A stretch of DNA of 64,000 bases from PFJX01 sp044227325. Lineage in GTDB: Bacteria; Pseudomonadota; Gammaproteobacteria; Burkholderiales; Thiobacillaceae. The position numbers and the translations under genes were made by a program. Shown here one piece after another: positions 50,413 to 58,910 of this stretch. The stretch spans positions 259,479-323,478 of the forward strand of contig JBGAFI010000004.1 in NCBI GenBank assembly GCA_044227325.1, in the 5' to 3' direction. The notes under the pieces are model-generated. The model had not been told where the DNA came from. It made no database searches and saw nothing but the letters and a program-made list of their open reading frames with translations. Position 1 is the first letter of the stretch; every line of letters starts with the position of its first letter.

Positions 50413-53394
50413 ATGCCGAGCAGGGGAAGTGTCCAGGTGAGGTTGTTTCCCAAGCAAGGATTGGCGCATTACCTGATCCCGGCGGTCGGACTGTCCCTGC
50501 TCGCGCTCGGGCTGGCGCAACTGGCCTTCGCGGGACTGGGGGAGGCGGTGGCGGCCAGCTACGCGCCCTTACTGCTGGGGATGGGATGCAACACGGCCCT
50601 GTCCTTTCTTCTCGCCGGCGCCGCGCTCTTCCGCTTCCACGTCAAACCCGATCTGAAACCGTTCATCGCCATCGGTTGGTCCCTGGCGTTGCTGGCCACG
50701 GCCAGCCTCGTCCTGTCCCGGCTGGAATGGGCGCCGTCCGATGGGCCCTGGCGCCTCCTCGTCAACACCCTCCCGTCCGAATCGCCCGGCGCTTGGCCCG
50801 GCCGCATGTCCCCGGTCACCGCCGCATGCCTGCTCCTCGCCGGCCTGGTCATGGCCAACAGCCGCCGCATTGAGGGCGTCCGCGCATCGCTGACCGCGCT
50901 GGGCGCCCTGGGTTTGCTGCTGGGCTTGGCGCTGACGGCGGTGTCCCTCCATATTCTCAACATCAATCTGTTCAACCATGCCGAGCCGGTCCGGGCCTAC
51001 CTGAGCCTGCCCTCCGGCATCGCGCTGCTGCTGCTGTGGCTGGGCCTGACACAGGTCGGCATGGAAACCTGGCTGAGGCGTTTTTTTCAGGGCCATGCCG
51101 AGCGCCATATCCTGTATTTCGTCGGGCTCTTGTTGTTCATCCTGTTGCTGATGGGATCGGTTTTGAACAACAACATGTTCGCCCGGCAAATCATCGACGC
51201 CTACCGCCACACCATGCGCTTGGACCTGGCCGCGCGACAACTGTCCCTCGAGCAGGAAATCACGGAAGCCGAGCACCGGGCACTTCAGCTCGCCGAACTT
51301 CTCGGCAGGCTGGGGCCGTCGGAATTGCGCGCGCTGCTGGATGGCTCCACCCGGATGTCCATGGTCCCGGACTTGGCCGGGCTCGCCCTGCAATCCGGCC
51401 AGGGGCGCCGGCAGATTCTGCGGGGCGCTTGGCTGGAACACCCCCGCTTCGCCCTGGACGTGGCCGGAGGCCGCACCCGACTGCTTTGGCAAAACCGCTG
51501 GCTGATCGAAACGCGGGCCGTGTTGCCGGATGTCAAAGGCAGCCTGGTCATGCAGATGCCGACCGAGCATCTCCTGTCCGCCCCTGCCGATCGGCGCGCG
51601 CGCGGCGACGAAGGTGAATGGCTGATCTGCGCCAGTCTCGCCGGCCCGGATCGCTGCGTCCCGCTGGACCCAGCGTCGGCGTCCGGCGACCGGCCACGCC
51701 CCCCTCAACTTCCGGCGCTGGTGGACAAGTCGGAGACCGGCGGCGTCGTGGTGAATCTGGCCGCGTACGGCCGCCAGGAGGCCTTGGCCTATGCCCCGGT
51801 GGGAAACACCAGCCTCTACATGGTGGAAATCTCGGCGATATCGCCGCTGGTGGTTTCCCTGCAGGCCCGCTATCTGTCAAGCGTGGTGCTGCTCGTGGGG
51901 TTGATCATCCTGGGCGCGCTTGCCCTACATCGATTCATGCGTCCCATCCTGCGGGACATGGAACGCGCCCGGCGCGACTACCACCTGCTGTTCGATTCGG
52001 TCAGCGACGGGATCCTCGGGGTGGACATGGAAGGCAGGATCGCAAGTTTCAATCAGGCGGCGATGCACATCCTTGGCTACGCGCCCCACGAACTGAAAGG
52101 CATGCCCGTGCAAGGCCTGATGCACACGCCTCGCGCTTGCGGCGAGCAGGACGACACCCAAGCCTGCCGGGTCTACGCGACCTTGCGCGATGGCCAGAGC
52201 CGGGAGGAGCTGGGCATCACCTACGAAACCCGGGACGGGCACAACCGGATCGTGGACAGCCAATGCAATCCGATTTGGGAGGGCGGAAAAATCGTCGGCG
52301 CCGTGTTGACCTTCCGCGACATCACACGCAGCCGGAATGTGGAGCGCAAGCTGGGCCGCACCGAGGACATTCTCGCCCGCGCCCAGCAGGTGGCCCGGCT
52401 GGGCAGTTGGTACCAGGAGGACGGATTCCTCGACTGGTCCTCCGAGGCGAGGAGAATTCTCGATCTGGAAGCGGATCAGCCGTTCGACCTGGATGATCTC
52501 TTCGCTCTGGCCCACCCGGATGACAGGGACGAGGTCCTCTCCGCCTGGCGGCGGGGGCACCAGGACGGAAGCTGCGACACCATGTTCCGCATCGTGTCGC
52601 GGGGAACGGAACGCTGGCTGAGGATCCGCGCCGACCTGGAAACGGACGACGCCGGCAGGCTGGTCCGTTCCATCGGCACCCTGGTCGACAACACGGAACA
52701 GAAGGATCTGGAACTCGACCTGCTCCGCTCAAGAACGAAGCTGCGCCAATTGACCGCCTATCGGGAAAAGGCGCGGGAGGACGAGCGCGCCTATATCGCC
52801 CGGGAACTGCATGATCATCTCGGCCAATACCTCACCGCCCTGCATATGGACGCCAACCTGGTGCAGGTGCTGTTCGCCAAGGAAGACGCCGAGCTCATCG
52901 CCCGGCTCGACGGCATGAAACAACTGATCGAACACACCATCAACGAAGTCCGCGGCGTCATCGCCCGGTTGCGGCCCATGGCCCTGGACCTGGGCCTGAT
53001 CTCCGCGGCCGAGTGGCTGGTGGCCGATTTCCAGAAGCGTACCGGCATGGAATGCCAGCTGGAGGTGCCCACCCCCGAGCTCCACCTGGACGCCGAACGG
53101 GAAACCACCATTTTCCGCATCCTCCAGGAAGCGCTCACCAATGTGGCGCGCCATGCCCGGGCACGCCGGGTGAATATCCGCATCGAGTCCACGGCGGAAC
53201 GATTCGAAATGGAGATACGGGACGATGGACGCGGCTTCGATCACTCCGTGGTCCGCACCAAGAAATCCTTTGGGCTCATGGGCATACGGGAGCGCGTGCT
53301 AATCTACGGCGGCAGCGCGAAAATCGACAGCAAACCGGGAATGGGAACCACGTTGAGGGTCACCTTTCCCTCGGCAAAGGGAGAAGCGCCATGA
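50413..53394 (+). CDS. NarX/DegS-type sensor histidine kinase with multi-helix membrane sensor and two PAS domains
   Basis: A kinase of about 993 residues. Residues 15-215 form roughly seven membrane helices, a MASE-like module. Another helix near 235 (HILYFVGLLLFILLLMGSVL), a periplasmic region of about 260 residues and a helix near 490 follow. Two PAS domains precede HisKA_3 with ARELHDHLGQYL (His near 800) and a HATPase_c domain with DDGRGFD. This type acts on NarL-like regulators, and the partner gene overlaps its stop by four bases. The start is uncertain: ATG 50413 and GTG 50437 (behind AGGGGA) are both plausible. The signal is unknown. Confidence 0.88.
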   Translation: MPSRGSVQVRLFPKQGLAHYLIPAVGLSLLALGLAQLAFAGLGEAVAASYAPLLLGMGCNTALSFLLAGAALFRFHVKPDLKPFIAIGWSLALLATASLVLSRLEWAPSDGPWRLLVNTLPSESPGAWPGRMSPVTAACLLLAGLVMANSRRIEGVRASLTALGALGLLLGLALTAVSLHILNINLFNHAEPVRAYLSLPSGIALLLLWLGLTQVGMETWLRRFFQGHAERHILYFVGLLLFILLLMGSVLNNNMFARQIIDAYRHTMRLDLAARQLSLEQEITEAEHRALQLAELLGRLGPSELRALLDGSTRMSMVPDLAGLALQSGQGRRQILRGAWLEHPRFALDVAGGRTRLLWQNRWLIETRAVLPDVKGSLVMQMPTEHLLSAPADRRARGDEGEWLICASLAGPDRCVPLDPASASGDRPRPPQLPALVDKSETGGVVVNLAAYGRQEALAYAPVGNTSLYMVEISAISPLVVSLQARYLSSVVLLVGLIILGALALHRFMRPILRDMERARRDYHLLFDSVSDGILGVDMEGRIASFNQAAMHILGYAPHELKGMPVQGLMHTPRACGEQDDTQACRVYATLRDGQSREELGITYETRDGHNRIVDSQCNPIWEGGKIVGAVLTFRDITRSRNVERKLGRTEDILARAQQVARLGSWYQEDGFLDWSSEARRILDLEADQPFDLDDLFALAHPDDRDEVLSAWRRGHQDGSCDTMFRIVSRGTERWLRIRADLETDDAGRLVRSIGTLVDNTEQKDLELDLLRSRTKLRQLTAYREKAREDERAYIARELHDHLGQYLTALHMDANLVQVLFAKEDAELIARLDGMKQLIEHTINEVRGVIARLRPMALDLGLISAAEWLVADFQKRTGMECQLEVPTPELHLDAERETTIFRILQEALTNVARHARARRVNIRIESTAERFEMEIRDDGRGFDHSVVRTKKSFGLMGIRERVLIYGGSAKIDSKPGMGTTLRVTFPSAKGEAP

Positions 53395-54023
53395 TAAAAA
53401 TCCTGATCGCCGACGATCACGACGTGGTCAGAAAAGGCATTCGGCAAGTCCTGGCCTTGGATCCCACGCTTCTGGTCGCGGACGAGGCCAAGGATGGCTG
53501 GCAGGTGCTCGAGAAATTGCGTTCCGGGATCTTCGACCTGCTCCTGACCGACCTGAGCATGCCCGGCCCCAGCGGCGTGGAACTGGTGAAGCGGGTCAAG
53601 GACGAACACCCCAAGCTGCCGATCCTGGTACTGAGCATCCATGAGGAATGCCAGACCGCCACCTGGGTGCTGAAGGCGGGGGCATCCGGCTATGTCACCA
53701 AGGGCAGCGAATCCGGCACGCTCCTGAAAGCGGTGCGCAACGTCACCGCGGGAGCGCGCTTCATCGAGCCGGAACTGGCCCAGAAAATGGTCTTGGAACG
53801 CGGCCAGAGCAACGACGCGCCGCCGCACGAACTGCTATCCGAGCGGGAGTACGAAGTCTTTCTCCTGATCCTGCAAGGCGCGCATCTGAACGAAATCGCG
53901 GACACGCTGCACCTCTCCGCGAAAACCGTCAGCACCCACAAGATGCGCCTGATGCAAAAACTGGAAGTGGAAACCACGGTCGAACTGGTGCGCTACGCCA
54001 TCAAGTACGGTCTCATGTCCTAA
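53391..54023 (+). CDS. NarL/LuxR-type response regulator
   Basis: A 210-residue response regulator. The receiver has IADDHDVVRKG, phospho-acceptor Asp in LLLTDLSMPGPSG near residue 54 and a conserved Lys in YVTKGS. The LuxR-type HTH reads LLSEREYEVFLLILQGAHLNEI and LSAKTVSTHKMRLMQKL. The ATG overlaps the kinase stop (ATGA), so the pair is translationally coupled and is the partner of the HisKA_3 kinase. Target genes are unknown; a role in the adjacent chemosensory operon is possible. Confidence 0.94.
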   Translation: MIKILIADDHDVVRKGIRQVLALDPTLLVADEAKDGWQVLEKLRSGIFDLLLTDLSMPGPSGVELVKRVKDEHPKLPILVLSIHEECQTATWVLKAGASGYVTKGSESGTLLKAVRNVTAGARFIEPELAQKMVLERGQSNDAPPHELLSEREYEVFLLILQGAHLNEIADTLHLSAKTVSTHKMRLMQKLEVETTVELVRYAIKYGLMS

Positions 54024-54257
54024 GGCCGCAAACCGGCGATCCGCCTTCCACGGCGGTCTCCAATCCGGCGCGGGGAGCGCGGAGAACCCTTCCCCCCTTC
54101 CGCCCCGCTCCGCCCCATCCCCCGCCCTCCCCTTACCCTCGTGTCAGGGAAACCTGAAGGCAAGTCCGCTTTACCTGACCTCACATCGCTTAATTGCCTG
54201 ATATTTCCTCAGTTCGGCCGTGGCTATTCTGCCCGACATGGAGATAGCGAGGTCCAC

Positions 54258-54653
54258 ATGCGAGTCCTGATACTCGACAACTGCCTGGAAATTTGGAAGC
54301 GCCTGTTCGACAGACTGGGAAACCTGCCCCATGTGACGTCGCTGGCCTACACCAGCAATCTGGCCGATGCCCGCGGCTGCATGGCCTCGTTCCAACCCCA
54401 TCTGCTGGTGCTGGGCATGTCGCTTCCCGACGGCAATGGGATGGACATCCTGAGAGAGATCCGCGCGGCCGGAAGCGCGACCCGGGTGGCGATATTCAGC
54501 GACCACCCGGAATTGCGCCAAACCAGTCTCGATCTGGGTGCCGACTGGCATTTCGACAAGTCATTGGAATTCGAGCAACTGCTGAGCCTCATGAACAACC
54601 GGACTTTCTGGCTGGGACAAGGCGTCATCGTTAGGAGACATGCTCATGTCTGA
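54258..54653 (+). CDS. Degenerate receiver-domain protein (pseudo-receiver)
   Basis: A 131-residue single-domain protein with the receiver fold but altered active site. The phospho-acceptor position in LLVLGMSLPDGNG is Gly53 instead of Asp. The N-terminal acidic pair is D7-N8 (ILDNCL), while the conserved Lys is kept (FDKS, K101). It therefore probably cannot be phosphorylated in the usual way and may act as a constitutive or ligand-controlled adaptor. The ATG at 54258 follows an AGG and gives normal receiver length. It overlaps the start of the next signalling gene and begins the chemosensory run. Confidence 0.75.
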   Translation: MRVLILDNCLEIWKRLFDRLGNLPHVTSLAYTSNLADARGCMASFQPHLLVLGMSLPDGNGMDILREIRAAGSATRVAIFSDHPELRQTSLDLGADWHFDKSLEFEQLLSLMNNRTFWLGQGVIVRRHAHV

Positions 54654-55854
54654 TATGGAACAGCGCGGGCTTGGTTGGTGGCTGACCGCGACTCCCCTCG
54701 GAATCGGACTGCTGGGAGGCGGAGTCCTGATAGCCCATGCCGGCGATACCGCGACGCTGACCGCCGCCGCCATCGTTGTCGCGGCCGGCGTCATCGGCAG
54801 CCTGTGGACGGCGCGCATGGGGCGCGCGGCCTTGGCAGCCGCGCGCGCGATGACCCGGGCCAAGACGCTGGCGGAAATCCCGCCGCCCCCCGATTGCATC
54901 GAGGGTCTGGATCAACTGTGCGGACAAGTGCTGCCCATCTGGCAACGCCAGGTGGATACCGCCCGCGGCCAGACCGAGGAAGCCATCACCAGCCTGACCG
55001 GCCGTTTTTCCGCCATCTACCAAAGACTGGAATCCTCCATGGACGTCTCCCGCAAGACGGCGGGCGATTTGGCCGGGGGAGGATCGGGCAGTCTGGTGGC
55101 CCTGCTCGCGAACAGCCGCCGCGACCTGGATGGTGTTCTGGACAGCTTGCGCATCGCCCTGAAAGCCAAGGACGAGATGCTGACCCACATCCAGGAGCTT
55201 TCCACCTTCACCACCGAACTGCACGGCATGGCCACCGCCGTGGCGGACATCGCCGGGCAGACCAACCTGCTCGCGCTCAACGCCGCCATCGAGGCCGCCC
55301 GGGCCGGCGAGGCGGGCCGCGGCTTCGCGGTGGTGGCGGACGAGGTGCGCAAGCTATCGGGACTGTCGGGAGAAACCGGCAAACGGATCAGCGCCCGCGT
55401 GGAAGCGATCAACAAAGCCATCCTACAGACCCGTCAAACCGCGGAACGCTACGCGGAACAGGACGTGCAACTGGTGCAAAGCGCCGAGGGAACCATCCAC
55501 GCGGTGGTGGATGACTTCCAGCGCGGCGCGGACGGACTCGCCGGCTCCGCCGAGATCCTCCGCGTCGAGGGCGGCGCCATTCAGGGGGAGATCGCCGAGG
55601 TGCTGGTGGCCCTGCAATTCCAGGACCGCGTGAGCCAGATCCTCGAGCAGGCCACCAGCGACATGGGGCGGCTGACTAGCCATTTGGAAGAGTCCTTCGC
55701 CCTGCATGCACAAGGCATCAAGTCCGAGGCCATCGACGCGGGCACGTGGCTCGAAGAGCTTTGCCGCACCTACACCACCGCCGAACAAATGGACAACCAC
55801 CATGGCGCCCAGTCTCAGGCCCATAGCGGCGACTCGGTGATCACTTTCTTTTGA
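54646..55854 (+). CDS. Membrane-anchored MCP-like signalling protein without sensor domain
   Basis: A 402-residue protein with two adjacent N-terminal helices (about residues 13-52) and no periplasmic domain or HAMP. The C-terminal MCP signalling hairpin includes TTELHGMATAVADIAGQTNLLALNAAIEAARAGEAGRGFAVVADEVRKLS. It ends in a long, partly coiled tail (ALQFQDRVSQILEQA). Without a sensor it may read internal state or act as an adaptor to CheA. The ATG at 54646 is favoured by AGGAG eight bases upstream; ATG 54640 is an alternative. It overlaps the upstream gene. Confidence 0.85.
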   Translation: MSDMEQRGLGWWLTATPLGIGLLGGGVLIAHAGDTATLTAAAIVVAAGVIGSLWTARMGRAALAAARAMTRAKTLAEIPPPPDCIEGLDQLCGQVLPIWQRQVDTARGQTEEAITSLTGRFSAIYQRLESSMDVSRKTAGDLAGGGSGSLVALLANSRRDLDGVLDSLRIALKAKDEMLTHIQELSTFTTELHGMATAVADIAGQTNLLALNAAIEAARAGEAGRGFAVVADEVRKLSGLSGETGKRISARVEAINKAILQTRQTAERYAEQDVQLVQSAEGTIHAVVDDFQRGADGLAGSAEILRVEGGAIQGEIAEVLVALQFQDRVSQILEQATSDMGRLTSHLEESFALHAQGIKSEAIDAGTWLEELCRTYTTAEQMDNHHGAQSQAHSGDSVITFF

Positions 55855-55866
55855 TTGGAGGTAAAC

Positions 55867-56235
55867 ATGGCCAAAACAGTAATGATCGTGGACGACTCGG
55901 CGAGCCTGCGCCAGGTTGTCAACATCGCCTTGAAAGGCGCGGGCTACGACGTCGTGGAGGCCTGCGACGGGCGCGACGCCCTCACCAAGCTGGACGGACG
56001 CAAGATCCACCTGGTCATCAGCGACGTGAACATGCCCAACCTGGACGGCATCGGCTTCGTCAAGCAGCTCAAGGCCAATCCGTCCTACAAGTTCACGCCG
56101 GTGATCATGCTGACCACCGAGGCGGGCGCGGGCAAGAAACTGGAGGGCCAGCAGGCCGGCGCCAAGGCCTGGGTGGTCAAGCCCTTCCAGCCCCAGCAGA
56201 TGCTGGACGCCGTTTCCAAGCTCGTGCTGCCCTGA
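55867..56235 (+). CDS. cheY: CheY-like response regulator
   Basis: A 122-residue single-domain receiver with all key residues: D9 and D10 (IVDDSASLR), phospho-acceptor D53 in LVISDVNMPNLDG, Thr in MLTTEAG and Lys in VVKPFQP. GGAGG precedes the ATG at 55867. It is placed between the MCP-like gene and a STAS gene, upstream of cheA, and is the likely CheA output in this pathway. Confidence 0.94.
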   Translation: MAKTVMIVDDSASLRQVVNIALKGAGYDVVEACDGRDALTKLDGRKIHLVISDVNMPNLDGIGFVKQLKANPSYKFTPVIMLTTEAGAGKKLEGQQAGAKAWVVKPFQPQQMLDAVSKLVLP

Positions 56236-56249
56236 GACAGGAGGCCATC

Positions 56250-56555
56250 ATGACCGCGAAACGAAAGGCTCCGCTGCGCCTGGACGGCGAGATGACCATC
56301 TACACCGCCGGCGAGACCAAGCTGCGCCTCATGGAGGCCCTGGGCCGCTCGAAGATTCTGGAAATCGATCTCTCCGGCGTCACCGAGGTGGATACCGCCG
56401 GCCTGCAATTACTCATCCTGGCCAAGCGGGAAGCCGCCCGCCTGGGCAAGACCCTGCGCTATGTGGACCACAGCCCGGCGCTGCTCGCGACCTTGGACTT
56501 GTGCCAGTTGACCGCCCGCTTCGGCGACCCGGTCGTTTTGGTCGCCAACGCATGA
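56250..56555 (+). CDS. STAS-domain protein
   Basis: A 101-residue single STAS domain of the anti-sigma-antagonist type. The conserved loop reads IDLSGVTEVDTAGLQLLI, with Thr where SpoIIAA-type proteins have the phosphorylated Ser. STAS proteins next to cheA occur in chemosensory clusters that also signal to non-flagellar outputs. Its partner kinase or phosphatase is not visible in this window. AGGAGG lies before the ATG at 56250. Confidence 0.88.
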   Translation: MTAKRKAPLRLDGEMTIYTAGETKLRLMEALGRSKILEIDLSGVTEVDTAGLQLLILAKREAARLGKTLRYVDHSPALLATLDLCQLTARFGDPVVLVANA

Positions 56556-56565
56556 GGACCCGATC

Positions 56566-58884
56566 ATGAACCTAGACAGCGCACTGCAAACATTCATCGA
56601 GGAGAGCCGGGAACTGCTCTCCGCCATGGAAGACGCCCTGCTCACCCTGGAGACGGCGCCCGCGGACATGGACGCCATCAACGCCGTGTTCCGCGCCATG
56701 CACACCATCAAGGGCTCGGCCGGCCTGTTCGGCCTGGATCCCATCGTCTCCTTCACCCATGTGGCGGAAAGCGTGATGGACCGGGTGAGGGACGGCGAGT
56801 TGGCCGTGGACGACAAACTCATCGCCGTGCTGCTGCGTTGCCAGGACCACATCGGCACACTGGTCGACGGTCTGGCCGCGGGCCAGACGACACCGGACGC
56901 CAACCTGGAAGCCGCCGGCGCCGGCCTGGTCGGCAAGCTGCGCGGCTATCTGGACCAGGAACCCGACACCGCCCCCGCCAGTCAGGTCGCGACCGCCGAG
57001 ACGCACCTGGAAAGGGAAGGCGGCGACACGGTGGAGAACGACAGTTGGCACATCTCGGTGCGCTTCTCCCAGGACATGCTGCGCAACGGCTACGACCCCC
57101 TGTCCTTCGTGCGCTACCTGGGCACGCTGGGTAAGCTGGTCCATGTCGAGACCATCAGCGACGCCATGCCGGAATCCGATGCGATGGATCCGGAAACCTG
57201 CTACCTGGGCTTCGAGATCCGCCTCGCCACGGATGTCGACAAGGCGGCCATCGACGCCGCTTTCGAATTCATCCGGGACGACTGCACGCTGACCATCCTG
57301 CCGCCCCACAGCCAGATCGGCGAGTACATCAAACTGATCCAGGCGCAGCCGGAAGCCAATGCCCTTCTGGGCGAGATCCTGGTGGCCTGCGGCACCTTGA
57401 CCCCCAAGGAGCTCGAGGATGGGCTGCTGGCCCAGCAGCAGGACCAGAGCGACGACAGCGCGGCAAGCCATCCCGCCCACCCCCTGGGCGAGATCCTGGT
57501 GGAACGGGCGGTCGTCCAGCCCGAGGTGGTCGATGCCGCCCTGGAGAAACAGCGCCAGGCGCGCGAATCCAAGAGCCACGAGGCGCGCGCGCTACGGGTG
57601 GACGCGGCCAAGCTGGACGAGCTCATCAATCTGGTGGGAGAACTGGTGATCGCGGGCGCCGCCGCCTCGGCCATGGCCCAGCGCACCCGCGACGTGGTCC
57701 CGCCCGCGGCCCAGCCCCAGCACGGCCGCGACGGAAAACGCGCCGCAACCAAGGGCACCCGCAAGAAAGGCAAGACCCGCACAGCGGCCCTGGCCCAGCG
57801 CAGCCGGGACATGGGCCTGATCGAGGCCAACTCCGCGGTCGAGCGTCTGGTGGAGGCCATCCGCGACAGCGCCCTGCGCATGCGCATGGTGGAAATCGGC
57901 GAGACCTTCAACCGCTTCCGCCGCGTGGTGCGCGACGTATCCCAGGAACTGGGCAAGGACATCGATCTGATCATCACCGGCGCCGAGACGGAACTGGACA
58001 AGTCGGTGGTGGAGAAGATCGGCGATCCGCTCATGCATCTGGTGCGCAACGCCATGGATCACGGCATCGAGCCGGCCGAGGCGCGCGCGCAGAAAGGCAA
58101 GCCGGCGAAGGGCACGCTCAGCCTCAACGCCTTCCACGATTCCGGCAGCATCGTCATCGAGATCAGCGACGACGGCAGCGGCCTGAACCGGGACCGCATC
58201 CTGGCCAAGGCCATCGAGCGCGGCCTGGTCCAACCCGGCCAGAGCCTGAGCGACCAGGAGATCTACAACCTCATCTTCGAGGCCGGCTTCTCCACCGCGG
58301 AACAGGTCACCAACCTGTCCGGCCGGGGCGTGGGCATGGACGTGGTCCGCCGCAACATCGACGCCCTGCGCGGCACGGTCAGCCTGGACAGCCATCCGGG
58401 CTCGGGCACCACGGTGAGCATCCGCCTGCCCCTGACCCTGGCCATCATCAACGGCTTCCTGGTGGGTGTCGGCGACGCCGCCTACATCATCCCCCTGGAT
58501 AGCGTGGCGGAGTGCATGGAGATCGATGCCGAGGCGAAGGGCCACGAATACATCAACCTGCGCGGCGAGGTTTTGCCCTACCTGCGCCTGCGCGAGCTGT
58601 TCGAAGTGCCGGGCGATCCCGCCCGCCGGCAGAACCTGGTCGTCATCCAGTATGCCGGGCAGAAGGCGGGGCTGGTGGTGGATCGCCTGATGGGCGAATT
58701 CCAGACCGTCATCAAGCCTTTGGGGCAGATGTTCCGCCATCTGCGCGGCTTCGCCGGATCCACCATTCTCGGCAGCGGCGAGGTGGCCCTGATCCTCGAT
58801 GTGCAGGACCTGATACGGGTGGCTGTGCAGCGCGAAGGCCAACCCGCCAACACGGATGGCGCGCGTCACGCCAAGCAAGTCTGA
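56566..58884 (+). CDS. cheA: Chemotaxis histidine kinase CheA
   Basis: A 772-residue CheA. The P1 HPt domain has H46 in FRAMHTIKGSAGLFG. A long middle region (about 150-340) contains two similar LGEILV segments, and P3 dimerisation follows (LDELINLVGELVIAGA). P4 ATPase signatures are LMHLVRNAMDHGIEPAEAR and GRGVGMDVVRRNI. The P5 CheW-like domain ends the protein. A basic linker (GKRAATKGTRKKGKTR) interrupts the P3 helices. It should phosphorylate the CheY encoded upstream. No cheR, cheB or cheD is in view; they may lie beyond the right edge. Confidence 0.96.
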   Translation: MNLDSALQTFIEESRELLSAMEDALLTLETAPADMDAINAVFRAMHTIKGSAGLFGLDPIVSFTHVAESVMDRVRDGELAVDDKLIAVLLRCQDHIGTLVDGLAAGQTTPDANLEAAGAGLVGKLRGYLDQEPDTAPASQVATAETHLEREGGDTVENDSWHISVRFSQDMLRNGYDPLSFVRYLGTLGKLVHVETISDAMPESDAMDPETCYLGFEIRLATDVDKAAIDAAFEFIRDDCTLTILPPHSQIGEYIKLIQAQPEANALLGEILVACGTLTPKELEDGLLAQQQDQSDDSAASHPAHPLGEILVERAVVQPEVVDAALEKQRQARESKSHEARALRVDAAKLDELINLVGELVIAGAAASAMAQRTRDVVPPAAQPQHGRDGKRAATKGTRKKGKTRTAALAQRSRDMGLIEANSAVERLVEAIRDSALRMRMVEIGETFNRFRRVVRDVSQELGKDIDLIITGAETELDKSVVEKIGDPLMHLVRNAMDHGIEPAEARAQKGKPAKGTLSLNAFHDSGSIVIEISDDGSGLNRDRILAKAIERGLVQPGQSLSDQEIYNLIFEAGFSTAEQVTNLSGRGVGMDVVRRNIDALRGTVSLDSHPGSGTTVSIRLPLTLAIINGFLVGVGDAAYIIPLDSVAECMEIDAEAKGHEYINLRGEVLPYLRLRELFEVPGDPARRQNLVVIQYAGQKAGLVVDRLMGEFQTVIKPLGQMFRHLRGFAGSTILGSGEVALILDVQDLIRVAVQREGQPANTDGARHAKQV

Positions 58885-58910
58885 ACCTCATATTCGTCGC
58901 AGGAGCCGAC

